Origin: Microcyclospora pomicola
Lineage: Eukaryota; Ascomycota; Dothideomycetes; Capnodiales
Length of the DNA stretch: 64,000 bases
NCBI GenBank assembly: GCA_002786065.1
Contig: NHNY01000001.1
Coordinates: 434,001 to 498,000 of the forward strand
Reading direction: 5' to 3'
The translations under genes were made by a program, and so were the position numbers. The notes below the pieces were generated by a model. The model saw nothing but the letters and a program-made list of their open reading frames with translations, was not told the DNA's origin and searched no databases. Shown one piece after another: positions 10,790 through 22,278 of this stretch (its first letter is position 1; each line of letters begins with the position of its first letter).

Positions 10790-11854
10790 CTAATGAGCTA
10801 CAGAATTATCCTTGCAGATCTGAAAAATGCTCTCCATATCCTTCGTATCTCTCCTGCCCAGCCCACACTCGGTCGCGATACCAAATGGCACACCCGGGAG
10901 CACCTTCTGCGCGGCCGCCAGACGCTCCTTCGTCCCCGCATCGTCGTGCGCATGCGCAAGGCCGAGCACCAGCTTGGTCTCGCTGAGCTGCACCGCTTTG
11001 AGCGGCGCGAAGTAAGCCTCGTCCGAGCGGTCCTTGGGCACGGGGAGATGGACCCAGCTCACCGGATGGGACATGTTGGTGATGGCGGAAGTGATGATCT
11101 CGGCGAGGAAGGCGGTGTCGGCCGGCTGCACGAAGTGTGTCTGCTTGGCGTCGCCGTAGCAGAGATGCAGGCCCATGTCCACGTCGGCGGCGATCGGGGT
11201 CGCTAGCCGCGCGAGCCGGGCGGAGATGCCTTCACGGACGGGCTGGAAGTACGGACGCAGCTGGCTGAAGAACCAGTTGTTGGTCTCGCGCGGGTGACCG
11301 TGAGCGTGCTCGAGGAAGGCGACCTCGGCAAGGACGTCCCATTGGATGGCGAGATCGTGGTGCGGGATCGCGTCCTGGATCGTCTGGAGATCGGCCTGCA
11401 GCAGCTCCTCGTAGAGGGTCTCGCCTTGCAGCTGGTAGTCCGGGTGCACGAGGAGGCCAACCACCGTGGTGGGCGACGGCAGACACACCTGGAATTTGAC
11501 GTTGGCAGGGATCACGCCGGCGTCCCTTTGGCTGCAGAACATCTTATACGAAGAAAGGGCAGCTTCAGCATAACCGGTCGTCTTCGGCAGACTCTCTTTC
11601 TTCAAGTCGAACTTGGGCCGTGACTCGCCTGGTGCGGCGATGTTGTCCCATCCAGGCTTCTCCGCGAGGACTTCCGTCGGCCAGATTTTCTGATTCTTGA
11701 CTTGCCAGAGCACGAATTGGTTCCGGATGCCGGTCTCTCCGTCTGGGATCCGATAGAAACGATCGGGGACACTGTTGCACACACATTTCATGGCATCTTC
11801 GGCTGTGTCTTGGGGAATACTGCCCACGAGGTGGACGAATGCAGCCGGAGCCAT
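10790..11854 (-). CDS. UROD/MetE-like TIM-barrel protein, function unknown
   Basis: Single exon of 354 residues. The sequence recalls fungal proteins related to the cobalamin-independent methionine synthase (MetE) / uroporphyrinogen decarboxylase barrel: VHLVGSIPQDTAEDAM and RIPDGETGIRNQF at the N-terminus, WDVLAEVAFLEH mid-way, HLCYGDAK, and a C-terminal ATECGLGRR. In MetE-type barrels His and Cys residues hold zinc; HLCYGD and ECGLGRR are at plausible places, but I could not align them. At 354 residues it is about half a full MetE, so it is a stand-alone barrel. It could act in methyl transfer or C-S chemistry, but no substrate can be named. It lies inside the alternating-strand cluster. 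Confidence 0.7.
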   Translation of the reverse strand: MAPAAFVHLVGSIPQDTAEDAMKCVCNSVPDRFYRIPDGETGIRNQFVLWQVKNQKIWPTEVLAEKPGWDNIAAPGESRPKFDLKKESLPKTTGYAEAALSSYKMFCSQRDAGVIPANVKFQVCLPSPTTVVGLLVHPDYQLQGETLYEELLQADLQTIQDAIPHHDLAIQWDVLAEVAFLEHAHGHPRETNNWFFSQLRPYFQPVREGISARLARLATPIAADVDMGLHLCYGDAKQTHFVQPADTAFLAEIITSAITNMSHPVSWVHLPVPKDRSDEAYFAPLKAVQLSETKLVLGLAHAHDDAGTKERLAAAQKVLPGVPFGIATECGLGRRDTKDMESIFQICKDNSVAH

Positions 11855-13734
11855 ATTCTCTCGATGTTACTGCTCTACTTCGGGACAGAATCCAATTTCG
11901 CAGATCAGTATAGTCACGACAGACAAATAGCAACCAGTCTGTCCAAATATCACGATTGTAATCTGGAGGAAGGCAGCGTGTTGCGGTACACGCGACCCGG
12001 TAGTAGAAGCAAGCTCCACCCAGACAGTCACGAGAATGCTCTGCTTCAATCCCAGTCCTACAGAACTTGGCAGGAAGATCGACTGGTGCTTGCGAGCTGT
12101 GATACTTTCGGGTCAGCGCACAATCCGGGCACGAGTCCTGTCGGACAAGACACGTTCCGGACACGACGAAGTGATCAGCTATCACATGGCTGCTTGGCGC
12201 GTGTTGTCTGGTACATAAGAGCCAGGAACCAAAGTCCGCTGGTCTGCTGGTTAGACAAGCTGGAATAGTGGGGCAGGTCCCTTGCAGCGCTGGCTAAGCG
12301 CATAGAGCTACTTGAGGTATGGGAACTTGCTGTTGCTTGGCAGCGCTATACATGAGGATCGATGTGGAGCTACCCGAAGAGCTGTGCTCAGCAGCGGCAC
12401 AGCAGCACAACAACAACATCGGGGCTGCGTGAAGGTCTCTCCAGGTAGTCCGTTCCACGAAGGATAGATGTACTGATGTCCAATCTGGGCAGTGTCAGCC
12501 ACAATTCTTGAGTTGTACCGCACATTAAGCTTCGGCGCCAGCGGCATGCGTACTGGTGTCCGCCGGTCCGAAGCTTAAAGACACTACTCTCCGCTGCTTG
12601 GCGGCTTGTCCAGCATTGATTTCGTGCAGTCAAACAGAACACTGCACAAAGACGCATGCACTTCCAACCCCAACAGCATGTATGCCATAGCTTCGTGTCA
12701 CCAACACAATGCATAAGCCAAATCCAGTGCCGGTCGCCCGGCGGGTGGCCTTACCCCATTGACTGCTCGAAATAGTCTAGCATAACGCCCGACGATCACC
12801 GACCCTGCGCGGAGCTTGGGCTGCATGAAGATACGATCAGCTCACCAACCGCAGCCTTCATTTGAGGAAGCCGACCCGTGATCTACACGGTCTAGCATGA
12901 TTATGTAACTTCTGCTGATCACGATCATCTTTCTGCCAGCCTCATGGTTCCGATCATCAGGAGCCTGTCAGCGATCACCTCGCGTGCACGCTCGCGTGGG
13001 AGAACTTGGCCCCTCTTTACTTCATTCCTTCCTCCAACTTGCCAAGAACGCAGATCGTGCAATCGGGTGTCGGGTCCCGCTGTTACATTCACCATGGTGC
13101 TCTAGGTGGCGCCAACCACTGTCAGGATCCGCTTTGCACAATCTAGACCTCCATGCATCAGAGCCTCTGTTCTCGCGACATACTACAGTACATGTGCACC
13201 AGTTCATAGGTTCCGGGGGGTTCCCCAGCTGTGCTTCGACGATCGCATCTGCATGGTATGTTTAGGTCAGAGCAAGAATAAGCTCTTCTGATGACAACGC
13301 GATGTGTAGGCCGTAGCTGACTTTGACCCGATAGGCTTGGCCTCATCACTTATGTAACATATCCTTAGTTCCGCTCGGGTCCTCACCCGTCAGTCGTAGC
13401 TCGCGCGTCGCCCACGGGCTACAGCATGTCTCGAATGGTAGCGTAGCATGAGCACTGGTGTCATGTCGTGAAGCCAACAGATCGTTGACTGCCCGTTGGT
13501 GGGCCCCAATACTCATTTGCGCCTCATATGTAAGTTTAGTGCGGATCCTCATCCGCCACTGGTAGATCCTGTGCTCAGCGGCGATGCAAAAAATAGCTGA
13601 AACGATCTCGATGAAAACGATTGAACAAGGTCGCAGTCCGCAGTAGCAGCGACTCTGCACTCCATACATATCTGTTTGCGTCAGACCGACGACGTTCATT
13701 ATCTGCTTGTGTAAATACCATTGTTCTATCCAAG
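11855..13734. promoter_or_regulatory. Long divergent intergenic region
   Basis: About 1.9 kb between divergent start codons, the largest gap inside the accessory block. No open frame with a recognisable domain was found on either strand, nor a tRNA. It must hold the promoters of the MetE-like and BBE-like genes. It could also be a decayed gene, but I see no recognisable remnant. Confidence 0.45.
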
Positions 13735-15371
13735 ATGAAGCAATTTCGAGATATATTGTGCCCTGCTGCACTATTATTCCAAGCCACGAATGCGCGAACT
13801 CTCGGCGACGCGAACTCACGAAGCATTGTTGAGTCAAGAGCAAACAATGCCACAGCACAGGCTTGTGCAGAGCTAAAGTCACTGAGCCCTACACAACAAG
13901 TTGTCCAAGGTGATGGAAGCGCATATGAGGACGCTGATGCCGGCTATTGGTACGCGCATGCACACTTTACTCGTGTCGAGGAAGATTGCTTACAATGAAC
14001 AGGACCGCAAACACCAAGAAATCACCTTCCTGCATCTTCTCCCCGACCTCGGCGAGCGATGTGGCCAGTGCAATGACCATTCTACAAAACACTGGCGCTT
14101 CGTTTGCTGTTCGAGGTGGTGGTCACAATGGAAACGCTGGCTGGTCTGGCATCGACGATGGCGTGTTGATCTCAATGTCAGGTCTCACCACGCTGCAATA
14201 CGACGACTCAGCCGACACCCTTAACATTGGCTTCGGGAACCGATGGGGACAGATCTATGATTACGCACAAACATACAACCGTACTGTTGTTGGTGGTCGT
14301 TGCAACGATGTTGGCATGGGGCTGCTTCTTGGTGGTGGGCTGTCTTACCTGACCTCATTATATGGCCTGGCAACAGACAGCGTGCTCAGCTTCGAGATCG
14401 TTCTTGCAAACGGGACTATCGCCACAGCAAGCCAGGGAGAAAACCCAGACCTCTACTGGGCCTTGAAAGGAGGCGGAAGCAACTTCGGCGTCGTCACTCA
14501 CGCCACACTCCAGACGTATGAGACTGGCGTGGAAGGAACCGGGCAGGTCTGGGGTGGCATCGTCGAGTACAACAATACCGTAACGCAGGATCAGCTGATG
14601 TCCGCTCTGGCCGACTGGCAACTGAACGGCCAGAACCAAGACCCATACACGACCGTGGAGATCGAATTCCTCCAGACTGCCGCCACAACCATTGCCACGT
14701 ACATCTCGCTCAACCGCACCACTCGACCCTCAGTGTTGGACGGCTTCTTCGCCGTCCCCTCGCTCCTCGACGGAACCCAAGCGTGGGACAGCTATGCCGC
14801 GTTCAACAACGGCACCGAGCCTCCAATCAACCCCACCCGCTACACCATCGCCAGCACGTCCATGGTCCTCGATAAGGACACCTACGTCGAGCTCGCCGAC
14901 ACCGTCCAACAGTTCTGGACCACCATCCCACCGATTGCTGGGGGCATCTTCGCCATCTCGCCCGAGCCCATCTCAGCGGGCATGGTCGCCGCCTCGAACG
15001 CGCAAGGCGGAAACCCCATCGGACTCCCGGACGCGAATCATCTCTGTAAGCCTTCGTCATGCAAACATTCAGACCATCCACGCAGCTACTAACCGCATTT
15101 TCTACCAGGGTTCTCCATCGCCGGCAGCTGGACCGATGCCGCAGACGACCAAACCGCCACCGACGCCGTCAACAATGCCACCGCGCTCGTCAAGCAAACC
15201 ATCGCCTACAAGGGCCTGGACGTCCCGTACATCTTCTTCAACGAGGCCAGCGCCGTTCAAAGCCCCATCCTGCAGTACTCGGGCATCGACCGCCTGCGCA
15301 GCATCGCGAAGCAGTATGACCCTGCGGGTCTTTTCCAGACGCAGATGCCGGGCGGTTTCAAATTGTATTGA
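13735..15371 (+). CDS. Secreted BBE-type FAD-linked oxidoreductase
   Basis: Three exons: 13735-13949, 14003-15045 and 15109-15371, giving 506 residues. Introns 13950-14002 and 15046-15108 restore GYWTANTKKSPSC and NHLWFSIAGSW. A signal peptide (MKQFRDILCPAALLFQATNA) and several N-glycosylation sequons indicate secretion. The FAD (PCMH-type) domain has VRGGGHNGNAG, whose His is the usual covalent flavin ligand, and GGRCNDVGMG, whose Cys falls where bicovalent BBE-like enzymes carry the second flavin link. The berberine-bridge C-terminal segment is present (YDPAGLFQTQMPGG), though the usual N-Y-x-N is not clear. Such enzymes oxidise alcohols, amines or C-C bonds with O2. In this cluster it may dehydrogenate the peptide; that is inference. 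Confidence 0.88.
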
Positions 15372-15621
15372 TGAGGGTTGTGGTTTCGTAATGTACTGTT
15401 AGCGGGAGATGACGCGGAACGAGGGGCGTTGGGGAACAAAATGTCACGATATAGCGCTTCTTCATGGTGGGTAGGAATGCATGGGAAATGGAGTTACGAT
15501 TCTCCTTGAATGTTTATATAAGTTCTCGTATGGCATCACTCATATCGATCTATCGCTCGAGCAAAATATGCTGGATTTCAGAAACGCCGTTCACATCGCA
15601 TGTCATTCGTTTCATATTCGT

Positions 15622-16822
15622 TCACTCGTATTTATAGCATAAAAACCCGCCCATTGTATCCATGACATCAGCCACTGGTGCGTCAGGCCAGAGTCCACCG
15701 AGTTGGATGACGTCCGAGACAGACGCTGCATCCGTAGACGAGGAGTTCGTGTACCCCTCGTACTCTGTCAGGCGTCGCGGCATTCCTCGCATCTGCCATA
15801 GCCACCAGAGGCGATCGAGCTGTGCATGATGGAGGAAAAAGATCGGATCTGAGTCGGGCGTTAGTATCAAGAATGATGGAACTGATTCAGTGCATCAGAA
15901 TGAAAACTTACCGCTAGGAGCGGTCAGGAAGAAGAAGTCACCCCGGATGAAATGCGGGATAGCATCGTGAGGGCCATCTTCCAGCTTCGCCCAGAAGGAT
16001 GCATACGAGTCCTGGGAGAGAACACTTTCGATCCTATCGGGATGGATGTTGTTGTGTGAGTCGTCCGAAGCATTGGTGCCTGGTACCACGAATCCTCGGG
16101 AAAGACAATGTGACCTCTTCTTGTGGCTGAGATACAGGCATGTCGAATTTGCGAAAGGTCCGTCGGTCACACAGGAGCCATTGCCGACTGCTTTCATCCC
16201 GTTCTCCAGACGGGGAAGCGTGCCGTTGCCACCGAAACCATGCTCGGTCGCCCATACTGGCGCTTGTGCAAGTCCTTCATGATCTAGAGACCAGTTCCAG
16301 TACGGCATATCGCCAGTGTAGTGGCACTGAGAACGCAGAGTGTCCTCGTACGCGATCAAGAATAATCTATGCCATGGGAGAAACAGAGCACTCTTGTGGG
16401 CTGGGTGATGTTAGTGATATGACTTCAACATATATCAAGCTGACATGCTTACAAGTCTTTCCAGTCCTGCTATGCGAGAAGGCAAAGTCTTGGAATAATG
16501 ACTGCTCATCGGCCACCTTTCCGGGTGTATTTTGTAGGCATTGAATCGCGTCTAGATATGTGTCTTTCTCAACATCTGTGAAGCTCCTCCACTCCCGTCT
16601 GGTGCGCGAGGTTTGAGAAGAACATATTGTCGCTAGACCACTGGTGTCGAACGCAGGTGGCGAGTCGTGGAAAACGTGCAGATATGAGTATGCAGCCGCT
16701 CCCAAGCAAACGAAAAAGAATGTTCCCAACGCGATCTTAGCACACGGGAATTTGCGAAGAGGCCGATCGTCTTCGACTACAGGGAGTTTTTCGAAGTCGT
16801 CCATGAACCTGTCAGTTCCCAT
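15622..16822 (-). CDS. Membrane-anchored tyrosinase-domain oxidase (UstQ-like)
   Basis: Three exons: 16822-16453, 16400-15912 and 15848-15622, giving 361 residues. Introns 16452-16401 and 15911-15849 (with a TACTAAC branch site) restore TGKTSHKSALFLPWHRLFL and APSDPIFFLHHAQLDRLWW. A membrane segment (IALGTFFFVCLGAAAYSYL) near the N-terminus places the enzyme on the luminal side. The copper ligands are visible: FSHSRTG, TSHKS and PWHRLF for CuA, and GPHDAIPHF and FFLHHAQLDR for CuB. Tyrosinases oxidise phenols; in the ustiloxin cluster UstQ works with UstYa/UstYb on precursor cyclisation. The core peptide here has two Tyr residues, so Tyr oxidation or ether formation is the likely job. The start at 16822 is chosen over 16804 by length only. 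Confidence 0.85.
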
Positions 16823-17802
16823 ATTGAACGGACTGTCTCTGGTCGAAGGACTAAAGCACCTCTCTGAAAGACAAGACACAAATCCGAGCCAAGTCAGCAC
16901 ATACCAGCGGAATCGTATAGCATTGCCGTCAGACCTAGATAGATCGAGCTTGCCAGCGTGCTAATCAATGAACCCAGCGACAATCGGGGCGGAGCCTTGA
17001 CGTTGGTGGATGTCAACGGCGCACAGTAGTGCATGCTGAGTAACAAGTGTGGAGCGCAAGCAGTGGCTTTGCCGTCTTAGGATCTGCGTCCGGGCATATC
17101 ACAGCCTTATGCAGCTCGAGTTCCTCTGTGCACGCCATGATCCACTCAGCCGTCTTCTTCAAGACTCAGGCACTGTACGAAGTTCGCGACGAGCTGACCC
17201 GCGAAGGATTTGCTGACAGATTTGCTTTCCTGAGGTGAGCTTCGACTGACTCTCAGTAGTGCGGGATATTCTGCCGCGAAGGATGGCGCAACAAGCAAGA
17301 GTCTGCCTATCATTTTGCTCGTACCAACATCGTGCGCCTTGTCTGATTATGGGCAATAGGCGTAGCTGTTCCGTGCAAGGATTGCTCGTGGGCTCGTTCA
17401 TGCAAGCGAGGCGCACACTGCAAGCTTCACGCATTGCGTCTGTGGAGGTTCACTAGTGCAAACCTCGCAGATCGGCCGGTGCCGCGCCTGCGGTTCCTTG
17501 CCGAGTGCCAGCGGGCGCAACATCCAAGAAGTGATGCGGAGCACTCCAGACGGTCCAGGTCAACAGTACCAACATGCGCCACAAGCTCAGTAGGATTCGG
17601 CGATGTGGATTGTGGTTCGAGCGAAGAGTACATGTACTGGACGTGGAAGGAAGTGGAGTGGAAGGAAGACTACTTAGCTAATCTCTGCACTAGTCCACAT
17701 CCATGCATTCGAGACAGCGATGTACTGTTTGCCTGAACATCTATCGTGACTTGTGAGCTATTGACAATTGCATCTGAGGAATCACAAGACAATCAAATCA
17801 AA
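16823..17802. promoter_or_regulatory. Divergent promoter, tyrosinase / O-methyltransferase
   Basis: About 980 bases between divergent start codons. No supportable gene. GC-rich CGG/CCG words occur around 17473-17490 (for example CGGCCGGTGCCG) and could be regulator sites; this is inference. Confidence 0.4.
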
Positions 17803-19175
17803 ATGTCTGGTCAGAGTCTAGTAGAGAAAGCCGAAGCGCTTCTAGAGCTTGCACGAACATACGAAGCCCTCCCCCAAGAGCAGCGTCTCAAATCTCCAGA
17901 GCACGACCAGTTAGACAATCTGGTCGACAGCTTCCAACATGATTTGAGAGGGCCTGTCTACGTGGTCAGTCGTAATGAGGTTTACGTGAGTTCGTCGACG
18001 TACCCAATCTACCGCCCATAGCTCACAACTGGAGCAGTATGTGCACCTCATTGCAGTGCAAGCCATCTATCGGTTCCAAGTCCCAGCCAATGTCCCACAA
18101 GAGGGATCGATCTCATATGCAGACCTGGCAAAACTATGCAAGACGAACCAGTCGACCTTGGAGAGATTGATTCGGTTCGCAATCACCGGTCATATCTTCG
18201 AGGAGCCGGAGAAAGGCTTCGTCAAGCATAATGAAGCCTCGAAAGCTTTGCTTGATATCGAAGGCTGTAACGAAGTGCTAGGGATCGTCGCGGAGACGTT
18301 GTGGCCGGCTGCAACAAGGGTAAGAATGACTTGGACCAAACTTTTCGAATTATGCTAAGGGTGTTCAAGACTGTCGATGCACTGATCAAATGGCCCAACT
18401 CAGAAGAACCGAACGAGACGGGCTTCAACCTCGCCATGGACACGCCCGCAAGCTTCAACCAGTATATCGGCTCCGACCCAACGCGGATCATGCGCTTCAG
18501 CAGCGCGATGAAGTTCCTGTCCACGGAGCGTGGCACCAGCCCAGTCCCAATCCTCGACAGCCCTCCCATCCAAGCGATCCTGAACAGCCCGGGACAAACC
18601 ATCGTCGACATCGGCGGCGGCTCCGGCGGAGTGGCCAAGATGCTCCTGGCACGTTCCGACAGCCTTCACTGCATCGTCCAAGACATTCCCGAGGTCGTGG
18701 GAAGCTTCTCCGTGCCGCCCGAGCTGGACGGGAAACTGTCCTACCAAGGCCACGATTTCTTCCAGCCGCAACCGGCAAGGAATGCAGATGCCTACCTCAT
18801 GCGCAACGTGCTACACAACTGGTCCGATATGTATGCCTTGAAGCTCCTGCAGGGGTTGGTCCCAGCTATGAAATCTGGCACGAGGATCTTGATTCATGAG
18901 TGCTGCATCCCGAAACATGGCGACCGCGATATTCTGCGTGAGAGATCGATCAGGTTGGTCTCCTATTCAGGCTTCCACTGTACTTGATGACTGACACCGA
19001 GTACAGGGCTTACGACATCGGTATGCTGAGCTTGTTGAACGGAAAAGAGCGAGATGAAGACGCGTGGATCGAACTATTCGGCCAAGCCGACTCGCGATTC
19101 CAGTTCGTCGCAGTGCACAATTTCCCCTCATCTTTCGCATCACTTGTAGAGTTTCGATGGACTGGAACGTCGTGA
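17803..19175 (+). CDS. SAM-dependent O-methyltransferase (COMT-like)
   Basis: Four exons: 17803-17985, 18038-18319, 18370-18953 and 19007-19175, giving 405 residues, usual for fungal class I-like O-methyltransferases. The introns are 50-53 bases with good donors and keep the frame. The N-terminal half is the winged-helix dimerisation domain (ISYADLAKLCKTNQSTLERL, then HIFEEPEKGFVKHNEAS). The SAM site is IVDIGGGSGGVAKML (~residues 232-246) and the catalytic His lies in RNVLHNWSD (~302). It transfers a methyl group from SAM to a hydroxyl. Phenolic Tyr or a hydroxylated side chain of the cluster peptide is a reasonable target, but this is inference. It is convergent with the P450 at only ~50 bases. 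Confidence 0.9.
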
Positions 19176-19226
19176 AGAATATACATAATGCATAAACAAA
19201 GCTACATGCACATTTTGCGATCCCGC

Positions 19227-21011
19227 CTAAAAGATCCGCAGCCGCGGCTCCTCCCTCTTCGTCACCCGAACCTTGAAATCCGGCGCATTGGCTTTGGTGT
19301 CCTCAAACACCATGGTCTGGGGAGCTGCATCGGCGTGTATGTCGTAGTTGTCGAGGATGTAGAGGATGATTGTCTTCTCGACCATGGTGGCGAATCGTCG
19401 GCCAGGACAGGAGTGGCGGCCGTCCCCGAAGTTGGTGAAATAGCTGCCGGTACTGTTGTATCGTACCCGCGGCTGTTCGGAGATACTGAAGGTGTCTTGG
19501 ACGGCATGAGGATCGCCGGAGAAGGCCATGATCATGGCGCCTTTTGGCAGTGATGTGCCGTCTTTGAGCGTGTATGGTTGTAGAATTCGGCGATGAAATG
19601 CCGCTAGTTATGAATGTCAGTATGTTGCTTGTTGATCTCGGGACATCCAACGTACCGGCTCGTCGTGCGTCTTTCTCCCATGACCAGACCATGAACTCAT
19701 CCAGTGTCGTCAGCTTATCGATGAAGTCCGTGTCAAATGTGCCGTTGTTTGCCTCGAGCACTTTACAACATTCTTCGTAGAGCGCGGGAGCGATCTCGTC
19801 CCAGCATTGCGCCAAGTCGCTCATGATTCGTTCCATATCGAAAGACAAGGTATGAGGCCCAGCAAAGCAGAGAGCTAGTTGTCTGTTGATGATGTCTTTA
19901 TCGGTTTGTGTCCGAGCGCCATCCTGGTCAAGGAACCAGTCGAACAGATCTCCTGGACTCGAGTTGTCCTTTTCTGATGCAAGATTAGATCAGTAGACTC
20001 ATGCATACGTGACACTCGCCACATACCTAGCTTCGAGCTTTGCCTTTGTCGTTTTCGTGATTCCAGCTCCGCAGACAAAATGCGTCGTAGAATCCTTTCC
20101 TTCCCCTTCATTCGCCAATACTGAGGATGTACCCGAGCAAGTAGTGGACGCAGGGGAGGCGGAACGACCTGCATCGTGAGAGAAAAGATGGTGACCGCGT
20201 CAAGGAAGACCGCAGCGCTTTCGAACCACTCTCGGTTTCTCGATGGCTCGGTTCCAACAAAGGTCTGTCCGGTGGTTCGAAGAGTAATTTCTCGTAATGC
20301 GTCACGTAGAAGCAACGTTGCTTCTGTTTCTACATCAGCTTACTCCAGGGTGATCTATACGAACGGGTCGAGATACCTCCTTGCGAAGGGAGAACATCCT
20401 CACACGCTTCCGCACAAGCAATTCGAAGGGCCGGGAAATGCGCGCGGACTCTTGCGACGCTCAGAAGTTGGTGCTGGATGGTCGATCGGGTGACATCGTC
20501 CAAGACCTCCTCAATGGGAAGCCCGACATACGCGGTCAAGAAACGCTGGAAACAGTCAGCAGATCTCCTGCCTCATCATTCCAGGGCATCAGAGTAGACT
20601 TACATCACCAGTAGCCTTCTGAATATCCATGATGGAGTTCGAGACGGTCTTGATCTCCTCGATGTAGGCTGCCGAGAAGATGTACAGCCGATCCCAACAT
20701 GATGGGATCCGATATACATATTGGATCTCACTTGCCTGCGGTGATCTGTCTCAGCACGATGCATTCTGAAGCTTCGACAGCGAAGCGAGGCTTACGGATC
20801 TGAAAGCTTTGTAGATAGAGTTGTATCCATTTGTCAAGTAACGAAACTGGCCACGGAGCATGGCAAACCTCTCATCCTGCGAGACTCCTAGTAGCGGAAT
20901 CTGCTTTCCATCTCTGGAAGACGCGAGCTTCTTCCCACGACTTGCAATGAACGTGGTGTACAACCAGAACGCTGCAACAGCGCCTACTAGCCACAACGCC
21001 GGGGAAGTCAT
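19227..21011 (-). CDS. Cytochrome P450 monooxygenase of the cluster
   Basis: Six exons: 21011-20796, 20735-20604, 20545-20377, 20329-20027, 19973-19656 and 19603-19227, giving 504 residues. All five introns are 47-60 bases and keep the frame. An N-terminal membrane anchor (ALWLVGAVAAFWLYTTFI) is followed by an I-helix (CFAGPHTLSF) and the heme loop FGDGRHSCPGRRFA with its Cys thiolate. One oddity: the K-helix region reads LDEFMVWSWEKDARRAAAFHRR, with no clean ExxR (E and R are three residues apart), although the spliced frame is otherwise family-like. Either the K-helix is truly divergent or one splice site near 19656/19603 is placed wrongly. A hydroxylase or cross-linking role on the peptide is inferred from context. 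Confidence 0.85.
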
Positions 21012-21504
21012 TGCCAGTTGGGTAGAGTGGGATTCTGCTGGCGGGAAGATCAATTCAGTTACCACAACAATGCAGTCAGATCACATTTTCTGCTGCCGTA
21101 ATATTCAGCATCTGCATCGATCAGTGCTGCATCGACATGTAAATGGAAGATGCCGATCGCATGTACCTATACATACCTTATGCAAAACTGCGGCTGGCTA
21201 TTCCTTCGTCGCTGTGATAGCTCTAGGCGTCTAGCGCATGCCGAACAGACTTCCGCCAGGTACGTTGGGTTTACGACGAAGGATCCGAGGCTGCTAAGGA
21301 GCTGCCCGCGATAACAAATCACCAACGAGCCCGGAATGATGCAAGCTTCGTTCGTGGCTGACAAGCTGAGCTGCCACGATAATACGTCTTGCCGATCTGT
21401 TCATGTGGTTCTGGGTTCGGTGGTGTCGAAGCTCTTCCACACGTTGACGTTGAACGCATAACAGAGCCAGACACACCTCTTCGACTTCGCCCAGGCCAAC
21501 CAAG
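21012..21504. promoter_or_regulatory. Divergent promoter, P450 / UstYa-like 2
   Basis: About 490 bases between divergent start codons; no gene seen. It should hold both promoters. Confidence 0.45.
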
Positions 21505-22186
21505 ATGCAGAAACAGCTCTTCGGACGTCAATATACCAGTCTGAACGAGAAGTCAGAGTCTGACGAAGGACTCCTGGGAAGTGATGAAAGAGCTCCTAGA
21601 AGTAGGAATTCTTGGGCGCTGTATCTGTGCATCACCGTCTTGATCGCACTCGGCAGTGTTTTGGGATTCGTGCTGGGAAGCACTCGTCAAATATGTCCCT
21701 TTGGCGACCCTGCAAGATGTATGTACAGTACGGCCTTACACATCTCCGTCTTGATACTGATGCTAGACAGGTCATGTCGCTCCGCACGTCTTTACCCGTG
21801 AGACTGACATCTACTCTGTCCCCGCTTCACCAGAGTCAAATCATGCGTGGCGATTACTGTTCCCCAAGCATGGCGCCGAGTTCATCAACCCGCCCGAGCA
21901 ACCGGAGCTCTTCTCGCTGACCGTGTTCCACCAATTGCACTGCCTGGCGAGCATCCGTCTGGGCTTCTTCGCTGCCCAGGGTCAGCAGCCGCTCGAAGAC
22001 GTGGGCACGAACGAGGCGCACATCCGACACTGTATTGATTTCCTCCGGCAGTCGGTGATGTGCTACGCAGACACGACGAGAGAGATGGTCAACACCACGT
22101 TTGGCTACGACGTCCCGCATCAATGCCGCAACTGGGACGATGTACTGGCGAGTACGGATGGGTGGATCGCCGATCGTAGCCCCTGA
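21505..22186 (+). CDS. UstYa-family (DUF3328) oxidase-like protein, copy 2
   Basis: Two exons: 21505-21718 and 21771-22186, giving 209 residues. Intron 21719-21770 (GTATGT donor, GCTAGACAG acceptor) joins DPARC to HVAPHVF. A cytosolic N-terminus of ~35 residues is followed by a membrane segment (WALYLCITVLIALGSVLGFVL). Then come the DUF3328 elements: HAWRLLFPKHG, the first motif HQLHC (~125-129) and the second HIRHC (~155-159), followed by IDFLRQSVMCYAD. This is the typical layout of UstYa oxidases of RiPP clusters. It lies 1.8 kb from the precursor and is convergent with copy 3. A part in oxidative cyclisation is inferred. Confidence 0.88.
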
Positions 22187-22278
22187 TGTCCTGCAACATG
22201 TCTGTAGAATTATGGTGTTACATAAGGTCACGAAGCAATGAAGTCATCTATCATGTACAATAACACTGTGATTCGTAT

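Noticed and set aside
10517-11206. 229-codon + strand frame
   Set aside because: Antisense to the MetE-like gene, which has clear family motifs; low-complexity translation without a domain.
11565-12185. 206-codon - strand frame
   Set aside because: Overlaps the MetE-like gene in another frame and shows no domain.
13346-13882. 178-codon - strand frame
   Set aside because: Antisense to the start of the BBE-like gene; no motif.
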